Below the pieces are notes generated by a model, which saw only the letters and a list, made by a program, of their open reading frames with translations, was not told the DNA's origin and did no database searches. Below, one piece after another: positions 24,668 through 34,325 of a stretch of DNA of 42,346 bases (the stretch's first letter is position 1; every line of letters starts with the position of its first letter). The DNA is taken from contig JABJPM010000017.1 of assembly GCA_018663865.1 (NCBI GenBank), positions 1 to 42,346 on the forward strand. Direction: 5' to 3'. The position numbers were made by a program, and so were the translations under genes. The stretch comes from Candidatus Woesearchaeota archaeon. GTDB lineage: Archaea > Nanobdellota > Nanobdellia > SCGC-AAA011-G17 > PNOQ01.

Positions 24668-25866
24668 AATATTTCTGGAATATTTATGATCTTTCCATCA
24701 GATACACCCGAAATATCATAATCATTTAAATTGTGGCTACTAACTATCTTGTCATCCATTTTAACAATTATTTTTTCTGAGTCTTCTAAAATCGGTAATC
24801 CCACCATATAACTGGATCCTTCAATTATTATATTTGAATAATCTGGTTTTGAATCTTTATCATGCCCACATGAAAATAATATCGGTGATTTTAAACTAAC
24901 ACTTGCAAGGGAATTTCCAGAAGAATCAATAATCTCAATTAAATCACCATCGTTTGAAAATTGATCTGCAAATCCCTCTCCTTCTGTGACAGAAATAATA
25001 TTCCAATTTCCCATAGAATATTGGAGTTCAACATAATTTAATGGAGATTTTTGAAGTTCTGATGTTTGAGGGCGACTATCTTCTTCGATTATTTCTCTCA
25101 AAATAGCCTCATTATAATTCCCATAAACTTTAGATTTCCAATAATCTCTCATAATCCCCGTATGTATTGAACGCGCATGATCCCTATTGACACAACCAAG
25201 TATACACTCATGATCATCAACAATATCAAATTTTGAGCAAGAACTCAAATCAGAATCACAATTGGGTGCACTCCAGTCAACATCGCCTTCGAATTCGTAT
25301 TCATCTGCAAAATCTGCAAACAAATGTGCAAATTCGTGAGTAAATACTAAAGGATCATCATCCGAATTCAGAGATGCAGTTCCCATCCATGCACTAGATC
25401 TTAAATGTTGAAATAATTTTTGAATTCCTGAAACATCGACCAAAACAATTGGATAATCATTAGGGCAACTAGCTGCTGCACGTTTTATATTCCCGGGTTT
25501 ACACACAATTGCATCCCCACCATAATTATAATCGCAATTATAATCATTATCTAATTTTTCAATTCTGAAAAAATTAAATCTATCCTTATATTCATCATAT
25601 GGCGTGGTTTCAAAAAATGATTTAACCATTTCATCGGAGATTTTTCTAAATTTATCTAAATTTTCAAAATTGTCTGCTAAAAAGACAATATCTATACTTT
25701 CCGCGTAATTGCCATCATTTTTCATTTCCACACATCCTGGCAAGGGTTGAGAAGGAGATCTTACCCCCGTGGAAAAATTATCTTTAAAAATAAGAAATGT
25801 AAAAGTGGATACTATGATAATTATCAATATAACCACTGGCACCCATGATTTAGAAAAATCAACCAT
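24664..25866 (-). CDS. Membrane-anchored M64-like metallopeptidase
   Basis: A 400-residue protein with one N-terminal membrane segment (8-27) and a large outside domain. HEFAH (177-181) followed by FADEY (Tyr190) gives HExxHxxxxxxDEY, the zinc site layout of the IgA-peptidase M64 family. Cysteine pairs are numerous (CDYNYGG, CKPG, CDSDLSSC, CILGC), consistent with export. After about residue 275 comes a beta-sandwich-like accessory domain. It is leaderless by a TATA box (25888-25895) centred 25.5 nt upstream. Substrate is unknown; cell-surface protein turnover or attack on neighbouring cells are possible. Confidence 0.85.
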   Translation of the reverse strand: MVDFSKSWVPVVILIIIIVSTFTFLIFKDNFSTGVRSPSQPLPGCVEMKNDGNYAESIDIVFLADNFENLDKFRKISDEMVKSFFETTPYDEYKDRFNFFRIEKLDNDYNCDYNYGGDAIVCKPGNIKRAAASCPNDYPIVLVDVSGIQKLFQHLRSSAWMGTASLNSDDDPLVFTHEFAHLFADFADEYEFEGDVDWSAPNCDSDLSSCSKFDIVDDHECILGCVNRDHARSIHTGIMRDYWKSKVYGNYNEAILREIIEEDSRPQTSELQKSPLNYVELQYSMGNWNIISVTEGEGFADQFSNDGDLIEIIDSSGNSLASVSLKSPILFSCGHDKDSKPDYSNIIIEGSSYMVGLPILEDSEKIIVKMDDKIVSSHNLNDYDISGVSDGKIINIPEIF

Positions 25867-25887
25867 ATTAAAAAATATGCGGGGAGA

Positions 25888-25895
25888 TATATAAA
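25888..25895 (-). promoter_or_regulatory. TATA box of the M64-like gene
   Basis: TATATAAA (plus-strand reading) is centred 25.5 nt from ATG 25866 and ends just short of the preceding gene's stop codon at 25898. Confidence 0.55.
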
Positions 25896-25897
25896 TA

Positions 25898-26431
25898 TTA
25901 TGATTTATATTCTTTCAAAACAATATATTTTGATCCATCTTTACTAAGTTTGCTTTGCATTAATTGGAAAGAATTAACCTCAAATTCAATTGGTTTGATT
26001 GAGATATCATTGCGAATTAATTTATGAAATTCATTTACTTTTTTTATTTTCTTAATTCTGCCCAACGTTAAATGGGGAGAAAACATTTGATATTCATTAG
26101 TAAACCCCAATAATTCAGAATCTATCTCTTGTTGCAGTTCAATAATTTTTTTATGCGGCACCAAATCTGCCCACAATACCTTGACATTTAATAAATTTGG
26201 AAATGTACCAAAATCGCCCAACCTGGCCAGGAAAGGGATAATTTCAATGCCTTTTAATTTGTCATGAATTTCCTCAAAGTTGTCAACATCACCAATAAAT
26301 TTGAGGGTTAGATGTAAATTTTTTTTAGGAACCCATTTTATTTTGGCCAAACCGGGATTTATTAATTTTTGAACCCTATATAACTCATTTTTGACTTCCA
26401 ACGGTAATTTGATTGCTGTAAAAACCCTCAT
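25898..26431 (-). CDS. thpR: RNA 2',3'-cyclic phosphodiesterase ThpR
   Basis: A 177-residue protein of the 2H phosphoesterase superfamily. The two catalytic HxTx motifs are HLTL (KNLHLTLKFIG) and HLTL (FSPHLTLGRI). It starts MRVFTAIKLP, typical of this family. It hydrolyses 2',3'-cyclic phosphates on RNA ends and is linked to tRNA or RNA 3'-end metabolism. It lies between the PAN-linked microprotein gene and the M64-like gene and has a TATA-like element inside the microprotein gene's 3' end. Confidence 0.94.
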   Translation of the reverse strand: MRVFTAIKLPLEVKNELYRVQKLINPGLAKIKWVPKKNLHLTLKFIGDVDNFEEIHDKLKGIEIIPFLARLGDFGTFPNLLNVKVLWADLVPHKKIIELQQEIDSELLGFTNEYQMFSPHLTLGRIKKIKKVNEFHKLIRNDISIKPIEFEVNSFQLMQSKLSKDGSKYIVLKEYKS

Positions 26432-26451
26432 GATAATAAATAAAATCTAAA

Positions 26452-26550
26452 TTACTTAAACATTTCCTTATATTTCGTTTCTCCGAACAGCACCCAATAG
26501 ACTATTGCCATTGAAGTGAAGCTCATAAAAAGTAATAACCAATCATTCAT
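26452..26550 (-). CDS. 32-residue membrane microprotein abutting PAN
   Basis: Translated directly: MNDWLLLFMSFTSMAIVYWV, then LFGETKYKEMFK. It is one hydrophobic helix with a short basic tail. Its ATG follows the PAN stop codon with no gap, so it is translated from the same mRNA. Nothing else occupies this interval. Function unknown. A single-pass microprotein could tether or tune a partner at the membrane, but that is a guess. Confidence 0.6.
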   Translation of the reverse strand: MNDWLLLFMSFTSMAIVYWVLFGETKYKEMFK

Positions 26551-27672
26551 TTAACCAAACATCCTGGCAGGGTTTTCTTCATCAATTTCATCCCCTTTCC
26601 TTACTTTATTTATGGCAACTAAAAAATCTTTATGATCAATATATGTTCTTTTTTCCCGTATTGCAAAATATCCTGCTTCAGTGCAAACGGATTTTATTTC
26701 TGCACCAGAGAATGAATTTGTTAAAGCGGCCACCTCCCTAAAATCTATATTTTTTATATTCATATTTTTTGTATGGACTTTGAATATTTCTGATCTCCCT
26801 TTTTCTTCTGGCAGAGGGATATGTACCAACCTATCCAATCTTCCAGGGCGAATGATCGCTTGATCCAAAACATCAATTCGATTTGTGGCGCCGATTATTT
26901 TAACATTATCAAGATGATTGAAACCATCTATTTCATTCAATAATTGCATAAAAGTTCGTTGCACTTCCCTTTCCCCACTAGTTCCGATATCAACCCTTTC
27001 TGATGCAATTGAATCAATTTCATCAATAAAAATTATTGCAGGTGCATTTTCTCTTGCCAATTTAAAAATATCTTTTACTAATTTAGCCCCTTCTCCGATG
27101 AACTTTTGAACTAGCTCACTCCCCACTATCTGAATAAATGCCGCATTAGTACTTGCTGCAATAGCTTTGGCCAAAACAGTTTTTCCTGTTCCAGATGCCC
27201 CATACAGTAAAACTCCTTTTGGAGGTTCGATACCCATTTTTTTAAATAATTTTGGTTTTTTTAAGGGTAGTTCAATAACCTCATACAATTCTCTGATCTG
27301 ATTTTTTAATCCACCAATTTCTGACCAACTAATATCTGGTTTTTGCATTATTACAAAATTTTCAACACCGAATTGTTTAGATTTACCAATTGTGTCCACC
27401 ACTGTGAGTGATTTTTGTTCTGCTAAAACTCTGTCACCAACATTTAATCTTTCAATTAAATTGGGGGAAACATTTACAAAAAAACTATTCCCATTAGAAA
27501 GCCTGACAATTATTTTTTCTTTGAACATTTTAACAACATCGCAAACAACAAGAGGGGGCTCCTTCATAGAATTTAATTCTTTCTTTAAAGAAAAAACAGT
27601 CTCCTTTAATTTTTTATTCTCTTCAATGATAGAGTAATCACTATCACCACCCCTCTTGGAAATAAACTCCAT
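26551..27672 (-). CDS. pan: Proteasome-activating nucleotidase (PAN)
   Basis: A 373-residue AAA ATPase that unfolds substrates for the 20S proteasome. A short coiled coil (16-36) is followed by an OB domain (about 40-95) and the ATPase core: Walker A GASGTGKT (158-165), Walker B IIFIDEID, and the SRH region ATNRIDVLDQAIIRPGRLDR. Well-studied PANs have about 400-430 residues, so the coiled coil is somewhat short. The C-terminus ends Met-Phe-Gly, which fits a hydrophobic-aromatic-X docking tail with Phe in place of the usual Tyr. A TATA box at 27694-27701 makes the start leaderless. Confidence 0.94.
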   Translation of the reverse strand: MEFISKRGGDSDYSIIEENKKLKETVFSLKKELNSMKEPPLVVCDVVKMFKEKIIVRLSNGNSFFVNVSPNLIERLNVGDRVLAEQKSLTVVDTIGKSKQFGVENFVIMQKPDISWSEIGGLKNQIRELYEVIELPLKKPKLFKKMGIEPPKGVLLYGASGTGKTVLAKAIAASTNAAFIQIVGSELVQKFIGEGAKLVKDIFKLARENAPAIIFIDEIDSIASERVDIGTSGEREVQRTFMQLLNEIDGFNHLDNVKIIGATNRIDVLDQAIIRPGRLDRLVHIPLPEEKGRSEIFKVHTKNMNIKNIDFREVAALTNSFSGAEIKSVCTEAGYFAIREKRTYIDHKDFLVAINKVRKGDEIDEENPARMFG

Positions 27673-27693
27673 ACAAAAGGTATATTAATTTTA

Positions 27694-27701
27694 TTTATAA
27701 A
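27694..27701 (-). promoter_or_regulatory. TATA box of pan
   Basis: TTTATAAA is centred 25.5 nt from ATG 27672. A separate box at 27726-27733 serves the divergent OB-fold gene. Confidence 0.6.
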
Positions 27702-27725
27702 AATTACCCTCATAAAAAACATAAG

Positions 27726-27733
27726 TTTATATT
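27726..27733 (+). promoter_or_regulatory. TATA box of the OB-fold gene
   Basis: TTTATATT lies about 28 nt before ATG 27758, giving a leader of at most a few nt. Confidence 0.5.
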
Positions 27734-27757
27734 ATAACCAATAAATCTCCTATAATA

Positions 27758-28114
27758 ATGAAAGATAATACTTTATTGAAAATATCTCTTTGTTGCACAT
27801 TATTGGGGATATTGGTAATCCTATTCATTGTTGAAAATTCGGAAATACCGGAATCGAATATATCGAATTTGACTAAAGATAATCTTGGGACAACGGTTTC
27901 AGTATCAGGAAAAATAACCCGTATTACTGAAACCCCGGGACTTTTAATTTTAGATTTGAGTGATTCGACAGGAAAAATAACGGCAATCATATTTAAGGAA
28001 GGGAATATGACTCTTCAAAAAAATCAAATAGTCACAATAGAAGGAAAATTGATAGAATATGAAGACAAATTAGAAATTCAGGCAAATATATTAAAAATAA
28101 GAAAGTGGACATAA
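27758..28114 (+). CDS. Membrane-anchored OB-fold protein
   Basis: A 118-residue protein with one N-terminal hydrophobic segment (about 9-25) and an OB-fold-type domain: TVSVSGKITRITETPGLLILDLSDSTGKITAIIF, then VTIEGKLIEYEDKLEIQANI. Such exported single-OB proteins occur in archaea; their ligand is not known. It might bind nucleic acid or oligosaccharide outside the cell. Its stop shares one base with the start codon of the next gene (TAATG). Confidence 0.82.
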   Translation: MKDNTLLKISLCCTLLGILVILFIVENSEIPESNISNLTKDNLGTTVSVSGKITRITETPGLLILDLSDSTGKITAIIFKEGNMTLQKNQIVTIEGKLIEYEDKLEIQANILKIRKWT

Positions 28115-29313
28115 TGTTATTTGAAATTTTAATAGCGATCATTTTGGGATGTATAGCCGGAATAATTACTGGGTTAATCCCTGGAATTCATATAAATTTA
28201 GTTTCAGTTTTAATTTTGTCATTTTCAGTTTCATTATTAGAAATAACATCTCCAATAATTGTATCAATATTCATAATTTCGATGGCAATAACCCATACAT
28301 TTCTAGATACAATACCTGCAATTTTTTTGGGTGCACCAGAGGCTGATACCGCATTATCAATTTTGCCAGGCCATAAATTACTTTCAGAAGGCAGAGGATA
28401 TCATGCAGTAATTTTAACATTAATAGGAAGTTTATTTAGCATAATCCTTGCAATAATCTTTGCACCAATAATTGCAATAATAATAAACAAAATATATCCC
28501 TACTTATCAAAAATTATGGGGCACATATTAATTGTGACCTCAATTTTTTTAATTTCAAAAGATTCGAAATCTAAATATTGGGCATTTATCATTTTTATGT
28601 TGGCAGGAGTATTGGGGATTGCAACTTTAAATTTTCCAAATTTAGAAAACCCCTTATTTCCTTTATTATCTGGCATGTTTGGTACAAGTGGATTGATAAT
28701 AAGTTTAAATCAGAAAGTGAAAATCCCTGCCCAAATAATTTCTGAATTAAAAATAAAAAAGAAAACAATTTCTCAAGCAGTTGGGGCATCATTTGTTGCA
28801 GGTAGTTTATGTTCATTTATGCCTGGGCTTGGGCCATCTCAAGCAGCCATCATAGGATCACAATTAACAAAGAAAATGGAGCGCGAAGGATTTCTAATAT
28901 TGATTGGAGGGTTAAATACAATAAATATAATCATGTCATTCATTGCACTGTATATTTTAGATAAGGCTAGAAATGGTGCAATAATTACTGTTTCAAAAAT
29001 AATGGGGTCCTTTTCATTATCTAATTTAATTTTATTTTTGGGTGTAGCGCTTGTAGTCGCAGGAATAGCAACATTTTTAACAATAAACTTGACGAAGATA
29101 TTTTCAAAAATAATGACAAAGGTTAATTATACTAAACTTTGCATTTCCATCATTATCTTAATATTTGGATTGACAATATTTTTATCAGGAAAATATGGGT
29201 TGTTAATATTGACTGTGTCCACTGCATTAGGCATCGTACCCCCCTTGATTGGGGTTGGAAGGAATCACCTGATGGGTTGTTTGTTATTACCTGTGATTCT
29301 TTATTTTATATAA
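28114..29313 (+). CDS. TctA/DUF112-family membrane transporter
   Basis: A 399-residue polytopic protein of about ten membrane segments. It shows the TctA-type repeats: ITGLIPGIHINLV near the start, the IPAIFLGAPEADTALSILPGH block, and a second half beginning FMPGLGPSQAAIIGS with the same GxPG-like glycine-proline signature. Bacterial TctA works with a binding protein and TctB; the archaeal relatives usually stand alone and their substrates are unknown. Overlap of start with the previous stop (TAATG) sets the start at 28114 rather than a GTG at 28105. Confidence 0.85.
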   Translation: MLFEILIAIILGCIAGIITGLIPGIHINLVSVLILSFSVSLLEITSPIIVSIFIISMAITHTFLDTIPAIFLGAPEADTALSILPGHKLLSEGRGYHAVILTLIGSLFSIILAIIFAPIIAIIINKIYPYLSKIMGHILIVTSIFLISKDSKSKYWAFIIFMLAGVLGIATLNFPNLENPLFPLLSGMFGTSGLIISLNQKVKIPAQIISELKIKKKTISQAVGASFVAGSLCSFMPGLGPSQAAIIGSQLTKKMEREGFLILIGGLNTINIIMSFIALYILDKARNGAIITVSKIMGSFSLSNLILFLGVALVVAGIATFLTINLTKIFSKIMTKVNYTKLCISIIILIFGLTIFLSGKYGLLILTVSTALGIVPPLIGVGRNHLMGCLLLPVILYFI

Positions 29314-29318
29314 TTAAC

Positions 29319-32300
29319 CTACATAAATTCATTAAGGGCGGATTGTATTTCTGGATCTTTCATAAAAACACTCTCCAACCTTTTTTTTAAAATATCAATG
29401 GACTGCTGAGAATATACTGGTAACTTATATTCATCTGATAATTTCACAATTTTGTCCCAATATTTTACTACTGATCCCTCTGAAATTGTAAATAATAGTC
29501 TTCCCCCGCATGCAGTGCAATTTCCTGCAAGAGGTGGACGCCTAAATTTTTCATTGCAGGCAACACACCTAAATTGTTGCATACTGAATTTACGTAAATT
29601 TCCTTTTAAATCCCTAAGAAAATGCCTCTCGATAACTAATCTAGCAACATCATCCTCATCTACCGCACGGATTTTGCATGCAAGGGACATTTGACCTTTT
29701 ACTTTTTCCCCCATTGTTGGCAAAAATTTATAAGCACTATAAATTACTCCTGAATTAATATTTTTTACAGGATGAGTATATCCGTATTGGGTGAATTCCT
29801 TCGGGGAACCAAGATTATCCTTTAATTGTTCAATTTTAATATCATAAGGCTCTTTGAATTTTTCACAGGCCTCATAGAATTCTAAGGGATAACTCCAAAC
29901 CACATCCATGTTAAAAACCATATCATCCACCTCACTAGGGATTAATTTAGATGATAAAACTAGGCATGCGTCCTGGGTTGCACCCCTGTGGGCAGGTAAA
30001 AAGTGCCTTGAAAAATTTAAAAATCCATCCATCATAAGCATAATCCCATTTTCATCACCATCGCAATCTCTCCTCTGTGCACTATGCCACAAAGGATGTG
30101 CATAACAGCCTTGAGTATCAGAAAATCCCACTATCCTACCAATTATTCCTGCAGAAGTATGGGGGGCTAAACTGATTATTAAATGCCCAATAATATCTTT
30201 TTTATTTTTCAGGTTATAATAGGGTTTGAGCCCATAAAAATTTACCAATAAATCATCAATAAAATTGGCAATCTTGAACATTGCCACATCTGCCCCCTCC
30301 TCAGGAGATCCTGTGCAACCCGGCAATACTACGTCCTGTGGCTTCAGCAATAATATTTGATTATCGTCCACAAGTTCATTACCATATATATCCTTGTCGT
30401 ACCCCAACTCCCTAAGTTTTGCAACAGGTGTATAGACTTCATTTGGTTTAAATTGTGTGAGGGACATTTCAGACATATCATATCGGATTGTACCATCTTT
30501 ATTGACATTCAAATTATGTACTGCCCTCAAAACCCCTTTTGATAAGTGTTCAGATAGATGATTTTGATTTGTAGTCTCCCTTAATCCCTTGATTATTGAA
30601 GGAAATTCAGGGAGGGATAACCTCTTTTTAACATTATCAAGATGATTAGTTATATTTATTTCTCTGACACCATAGCTTTTTACTTTCTCATATTTATTTT
30701 CAACATTCTTATGTAACTCACAAATATCCCCTTCAATATTTTTTTCACATTTTGGACAAAAATATTTTAATTCTGTTTTAGAATTACAACTCTCACATAA
30801 AGGGTAAATTTCATCAGAATCACATTTAGCACAATAATAATTCGGAAATGCAGCAGTTATTTTTCCATTCTCCATCGCTGCCTGAAATGATTTAAATCTT
30901 CCCCCCTCTTCCCCCACAGGAAATAGTGCATGAGGACTGCCAGTTAATTTTCGCAATTTTGCTTTTTCTGGCCGACCCATTCTAGCCCCAATAAAAGTTC
31001 CAGATTTATCCTTTATCTTTGCAAAAGAAAATTTATTTATTATATTTAAAATTTCTTTTTTATCAGATGCATACTGTGTGATTTTTTTAAAATCCATATT
31101 ATTATTATCTATCCCGAGATTCGCCATTAATGCTGCAGCAGTATCACCCTCAATCATTATAAATTCATTATTTGTGATTTTGTGAGGAATGCCCAAATTT
31201 TCCAAAATTACTTTCGGGATTTCACATTCTGCTGTAGAATAATTAATTGGTAAAATAATCTTTGATTCTTTAACATTTATGGCGGAATGCAATAGCCAAT
31301 CAATAAAAATTAAAAATTCTTTGATTGAAACTTCATTCCAGAAAAAAATATATCGGGGGTGTAAGGGGATGCCCATAGTTTCTGAAAGTTTTAGTGCATC
31401 TCTAAAAGAGATTTTTGCAGAGAGGGGATTATTAAATATATTTTTGATAGATATATTTTCGATTCCAGTTAACCTACATATCTCCTCTTGTGTTTTACTT
31501 TTTGATTCTAATTCTTTGAACCACCATTCCTCGCAATAACCTGCTGGAACCAACTTATGTGCCCGATCATAAAAATCACCGTATGGCACAAGGATATCCC
31601 CGAGATATATTATTTTTTCAATATTTTTTTTGTGAGTTTCAATATTGTCCTCGGTTAAATAGACGACCTCACCAGTATCCAATTTAACAATGGGGCCATC
31701 AATACTATCACATGAACTAAGTGCAGTTCCCTTACTTGGGCGTTCCCATTTCAATTGGGTGCCAATCCCAATATAATCTTCTAATATTTTCATGGTTACT
31801 GGACTTATTGCAGTAGAACTAAGGCCAGTATTTCGTGCACGACCATATCTTAATCTGAATCCTCCGCTACGCATTGGATGAGACAATATTGGCCGACCTG
31901 CAACTAAATCTTTGATATATGTATAATCCGGTTTTATTAATTCGCCAGAATTTCCAACAGACTTACCCTTAGATTTTATTTTTTTTTGTAATTTTACGAA
32001 CTCCTCCAAAAATTCCCAATGATCCATATCAAATTCGCCATACCATTTAGAAAATTTTCCCCAAAATTTGGCAAATTTTTGGGCTAGCCCCTCTGCATAA
32101 ACTAAGCAAAATCCATTCCTAAGGACATCTGTACTTACCCTATCCAACCCTTTGTAATTCGGAACATCTAATTTCTCGCTAGGATCACCCTCAATTTGTA
32201 TTGGTAAATGGGTGGATAAAAATTTAACTTCCTCTTCAGAAGGCATATATTGTAAGTTGGTTATCCTATCATGGAAAAAATCCAATTCTGAAAAAGTTCT

Positions 32301-32852
32301 ATTTATCTCGTCTGGAGTAGGATCATATTCTGCATATCCCATTTTTTTCCGGACATAATCACAAACAGCAACAAAAATACAGGTCGCAGTAGTTCCCGCA
32401 CTTCGAATTGGCCCTCCGAAGTATAATGAAAAAAATTGCCCTTGCCCATCCAATCTATCTTTTAATTCCAATCGAATGAAACCTTCTAATGGACTAGCTA
32501 CAACGCCATTTGTAATATATGCTAATCCGACCCTTAATGCAATTTCCATTGCCTCATGTTTATCTTTGAATTTACAAAATTTCTCTTTTGCTACTTCTTC
32601 CGAAATAACAAAACTAATTCTCCAGTCTTGAGATCCCCATTTTTTTTCTAATTCGAGTATTCTCTCACTTAATCCGGACCCCATGATCTGCGGTGCAACT
32701 ACACTAATTAATCCCTCTACCCTTTCGGCCATATTCTTTGCTAAAGGAATTTCAACACTCTCAGAAGGATCGTGCCCTTTGGATCTCGCATTCTGTGCAA
32801 CACTATATCCTTTTGCTACTTCCCCTTCCAATAATTCAAAATATTTTTCCAT
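29319..32852 (-). CDS. polC: DNA polymerase D large subunit DP2
   Basis: A 1177-residue catalytic subunit of archaeal replicative PolD. The active-site region reads RRDCDGDENGIMLMMDG (double-psi beta-barrel aspartates). Zinc modules are CAKC...CESC...CPKC in the middle and CVAC...CTACGG near the C-terminus. The sequence runs through without an intein, although inteins are frequent in this gene. Its ATG directly abuts the DP1 stop codon, so both subunits are made from one mRNA. The C-terminus ends MKDPEIQSALNEFM; a clear PCNA-binding tail is not obvious to me. Confidence 0.97.
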   Translation of the reverse strand: MEKYFELLEGEVAKGYSVAQNARSKGHDPSESVEIPLAKNMAERVEGLISVVAPQIMGSGLSERILELEKKWGSQDWRISFVISEEVAKEKFCKFKDKHEAMEIALRVGLAYITNGVVASPLEGFIRLELKDRLDGQGQFFSLYFGGPIRSAGTTATCIFVAVCDYVRKKMGYAEYDPTPDEINRTFSELDFFHDRITNLQYMPSEEEVKFLSTHLPIQIEGDPSEKLDVPNYKGLDRVSTDVLRNGFCLVYAEGLAQKFAKFWGKFSKWYGEFDMDHWEFLEEFVKLQKKIKSKGKSVGNSGELIKPDYTYIKDLVAGRPILSHPMRSGGFRLRYGRARNTGLSSTAISPVTMKILEDYIGIGTQLKWERPSKGTALSSCDSIDGPIVKLDTGEVVYLTEDNIETHKKNIEKIIYLGDILVPYGDFYDRAHKLVPAGYCEEWWFKELESKSKTQEEICRLTGIENISIKNIFNNPLSAKISFRDALKLSETMGIPLHPRYIFFWNEVSIKEFLIFIDWLLHSAINVKESKIILPINYSTAECEIPKVILENLGIPHKITNNEFIMIEGDTAAALMANLGIDNNNMDFKKITQYASDKKEILNIINKFSFAKIKDKSGTFIGARMGRPEKAKLRKLTGSPHALFPVGEEGGRFKSFQAAMENGKITAAFPNYYCAKCDSDEIYPLCESCNSKTELKYFCPKCEKNIEGDICELHKNVENKYEKVKSYGVREINITNHLDNVKKRLSLPEFPSIIKGLRETTNQNHLSEHLSKGVLRAVHNLNVNKDGTIRYDMSEMSLTQFKPNEVYTPVAKLRELGYDKDIYGNELVDDNQILLLKPQDVVLPGCTGSPEEGADVAMFKIANFIDDLLVNFYGLKPYYNLKNKKDIIGHLIISLAPHTSAGIIGRIVGFSDTQGCYAHPLWHSAQRRDCDGDENGIMLMMDGFLNFSRHFLPAHRGATQDACLVLSSKLIPSEVDDMVFNMDVVWSYPLEFYEACEKFKEPYDIKIEQLKDNLGSPKEFTQYGYTHPVKNINSGVIYSAYKFLPTMGEKVKGQMSLACKIRAVDEDDVARLVIERHFLRDLKGNLRKFSMQQFRCVACNEKFRRPPLAGNCTACGGRLLFTISEGSVVKYWDKIVKLSDEYKLPVYSQQSIDILKKRLESVFMKDPEIQSALNEFM

Positions 32853-34325
32853 TTATTCACAAAATTTCATTAATTTAACATCTCTAGTTTGTAGACTTAC
32901 CAATGGGACTCTGCAGGGTTCAGGATGGTGTCCGACTTTTTCCTGAAATTTAGTAATAGCTTGCCAACAACTTCCAGAAATTAAAGTTGTTTTACCATAA
33001 TGGCTGACGCTTGATTTATGGATGTGCCCTGAAGCAAAAAAATCAGGGACATCTTTGATTATTAAATCATCTCTGTCGGGTTCAACTACGAATAATGTTG
33101 AACCATGGGATGGCGCAAGGTGCCTTTTTTTCATTAAAAATTTCATAACTAAATCTGCACGATCATATCCTCCTTGTTCCCTGATACTTTCAACCTGGTC
33201 AATATAATAATCAAAACTATATCCATGATACATTAAAACATTAAAACCCTCAAAATTATCTTTTGATCCGATATTGACTACAGCGGGATTACTTACAATA
33301 TGGACATTATCCATTGCGTAAAGATTACTTGCAAATTCCTCATCGAGAACTGGTTGAGGTTCGGCCAATCTTAGTGCGTCATGATTTCCGGGGCAAACAA
33401 TAATTTGTAAATCGCTCCGCATTTTGGAAAAATAGTGCGCACATTGATCATATTGATCTTTTATGTTGGGAATGGATAATTCTGCCTCCTGATTAGGATA
33501 GATCCCTGCACCATCTACAATGTCACCTATAACAAATAAATATTTGACAGATTTTGCCATTTTTTGTTGCTCTTCACTACCAGAATTACCATTTATCCAA
33601 TCTATGAATTTTTCAAATTCCTTTTCCAAAAACATATCGGACCCGACATGTATATCGGAAATAAATGCGGCATGCTCATTAATTATAGATTTTTTCATAA
33701 TATTATCTTCGATTTTGACATCGGGAAAAAATAATTCATTTACAAATACAATCTTGTTCCCCATGTTGCCAACCAGCCCTATTACTTCATCGGGCACTAT
33801 ATCCTTCGCCATATCAAAAATTTCTTTTTTTGTTGAATTTATTAAAACTTTTATTTTTCCAGTTGGATCTTCAATTTCTAACATTACATTGCCATTTTTT
33901 GTCATTTTTTTACTATATACTAATCCAATCAAGGACACCTTTTCTCTTTGCATTTTAGAAAATGTCCTACTAACAGACATAACATCTGTCAATTCAATTC
34001 TGCCCTGCAATAATTTACTCATAAATTTATATCTTGTCCTGTAATGTTCGATAAAATGCCCGATTTCTATTTTACTTAATTTATCTTCATATGAATCTAT
34101 AATTTTAACATTCCCAATTAAAGGAGATTCACCCTGTGAACTTGAATTTTCACATTTTAAATATTTTAATTTTAATTTGTCTAATATGGACTTATTCAAT
34201 ACTTGACCCCTAATCTCATTGGCATGGCCATTGATTAAATCAAAAGAGGAATCATCAATCAAACTAATCACATCGGGATCAAGAAATATCCCCTCATCCA
34301 TCAAATTTTTTATTTTTTCATTCAT
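32853..34325 (-). CDS. polB: DNA polymerase D small subunit DP1 (3'-5' exonuclease)
   Basis: A 490-residue protein. An N-terminal helical domain and an OB fold (about 125-205) precede the calcineurin-like phosphoesterase domain with SDIHVGS, GDIVDG, CPGNHD, YHGYS and GHIHKS, the metal-binding motifs of the proofreading nuclease. All motifs are intact. ATG 34325 overlaps the orc1/cdc6 stop as ATGA and has GGTGG upstream, so I prefer it to the GTG at 34337. It lies between the initiator and DP2 genes in one operon. Confidence 0.97.
   Translation of the reverse strand: MNEKIKNLMDEGIFLDPDVISLIDDSSFDLINGHANEIRGQVLNKSILDKLKLKYLKCENSSSQGESPLIGNVKIIDSYEDKLSKIEIGHFIEHYRTRYKFMSKLLQGRIELTDVMSVSRTFSKMQREKVSLIGLVYSKKMTKNGNVMLEIEDPTGKIKVLINSTKKEIFDMAKDIVPDEVIGLVGNMGNKIVFVNELFFPDVKIEDNIMKKSIINEHAAFISDIHVGSDMFLEKEFEKFIDWINGNSGSEEQQKMAKSVKYLFVIGDIVDGAGIYPNQEAELSIPNIKDQYDQCAHYFSKMRSDLQIIVCPGNHDALRLAEPQPVLDEEFASNLYAMDNVHIVSNPAVVNIGSKDNFEGFNVLMYHGYSFDYYIDQVESIREQGGYDRADLVMKFLMKKRHLAPSHGSTLFVVEPDRDDLIIKDVPDFFASGHIHKSSVSHYGKTTLISGSCWQAITKFQEKVGHHPEPCRVPLVSLQTRDVKLMKFCE

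Noticed and set aside
27727-27990. Minus-strand ORF of 87 residues
   Set aside because: Antisense to the OB-fold gene, which has a proper promoter and domain pattern.
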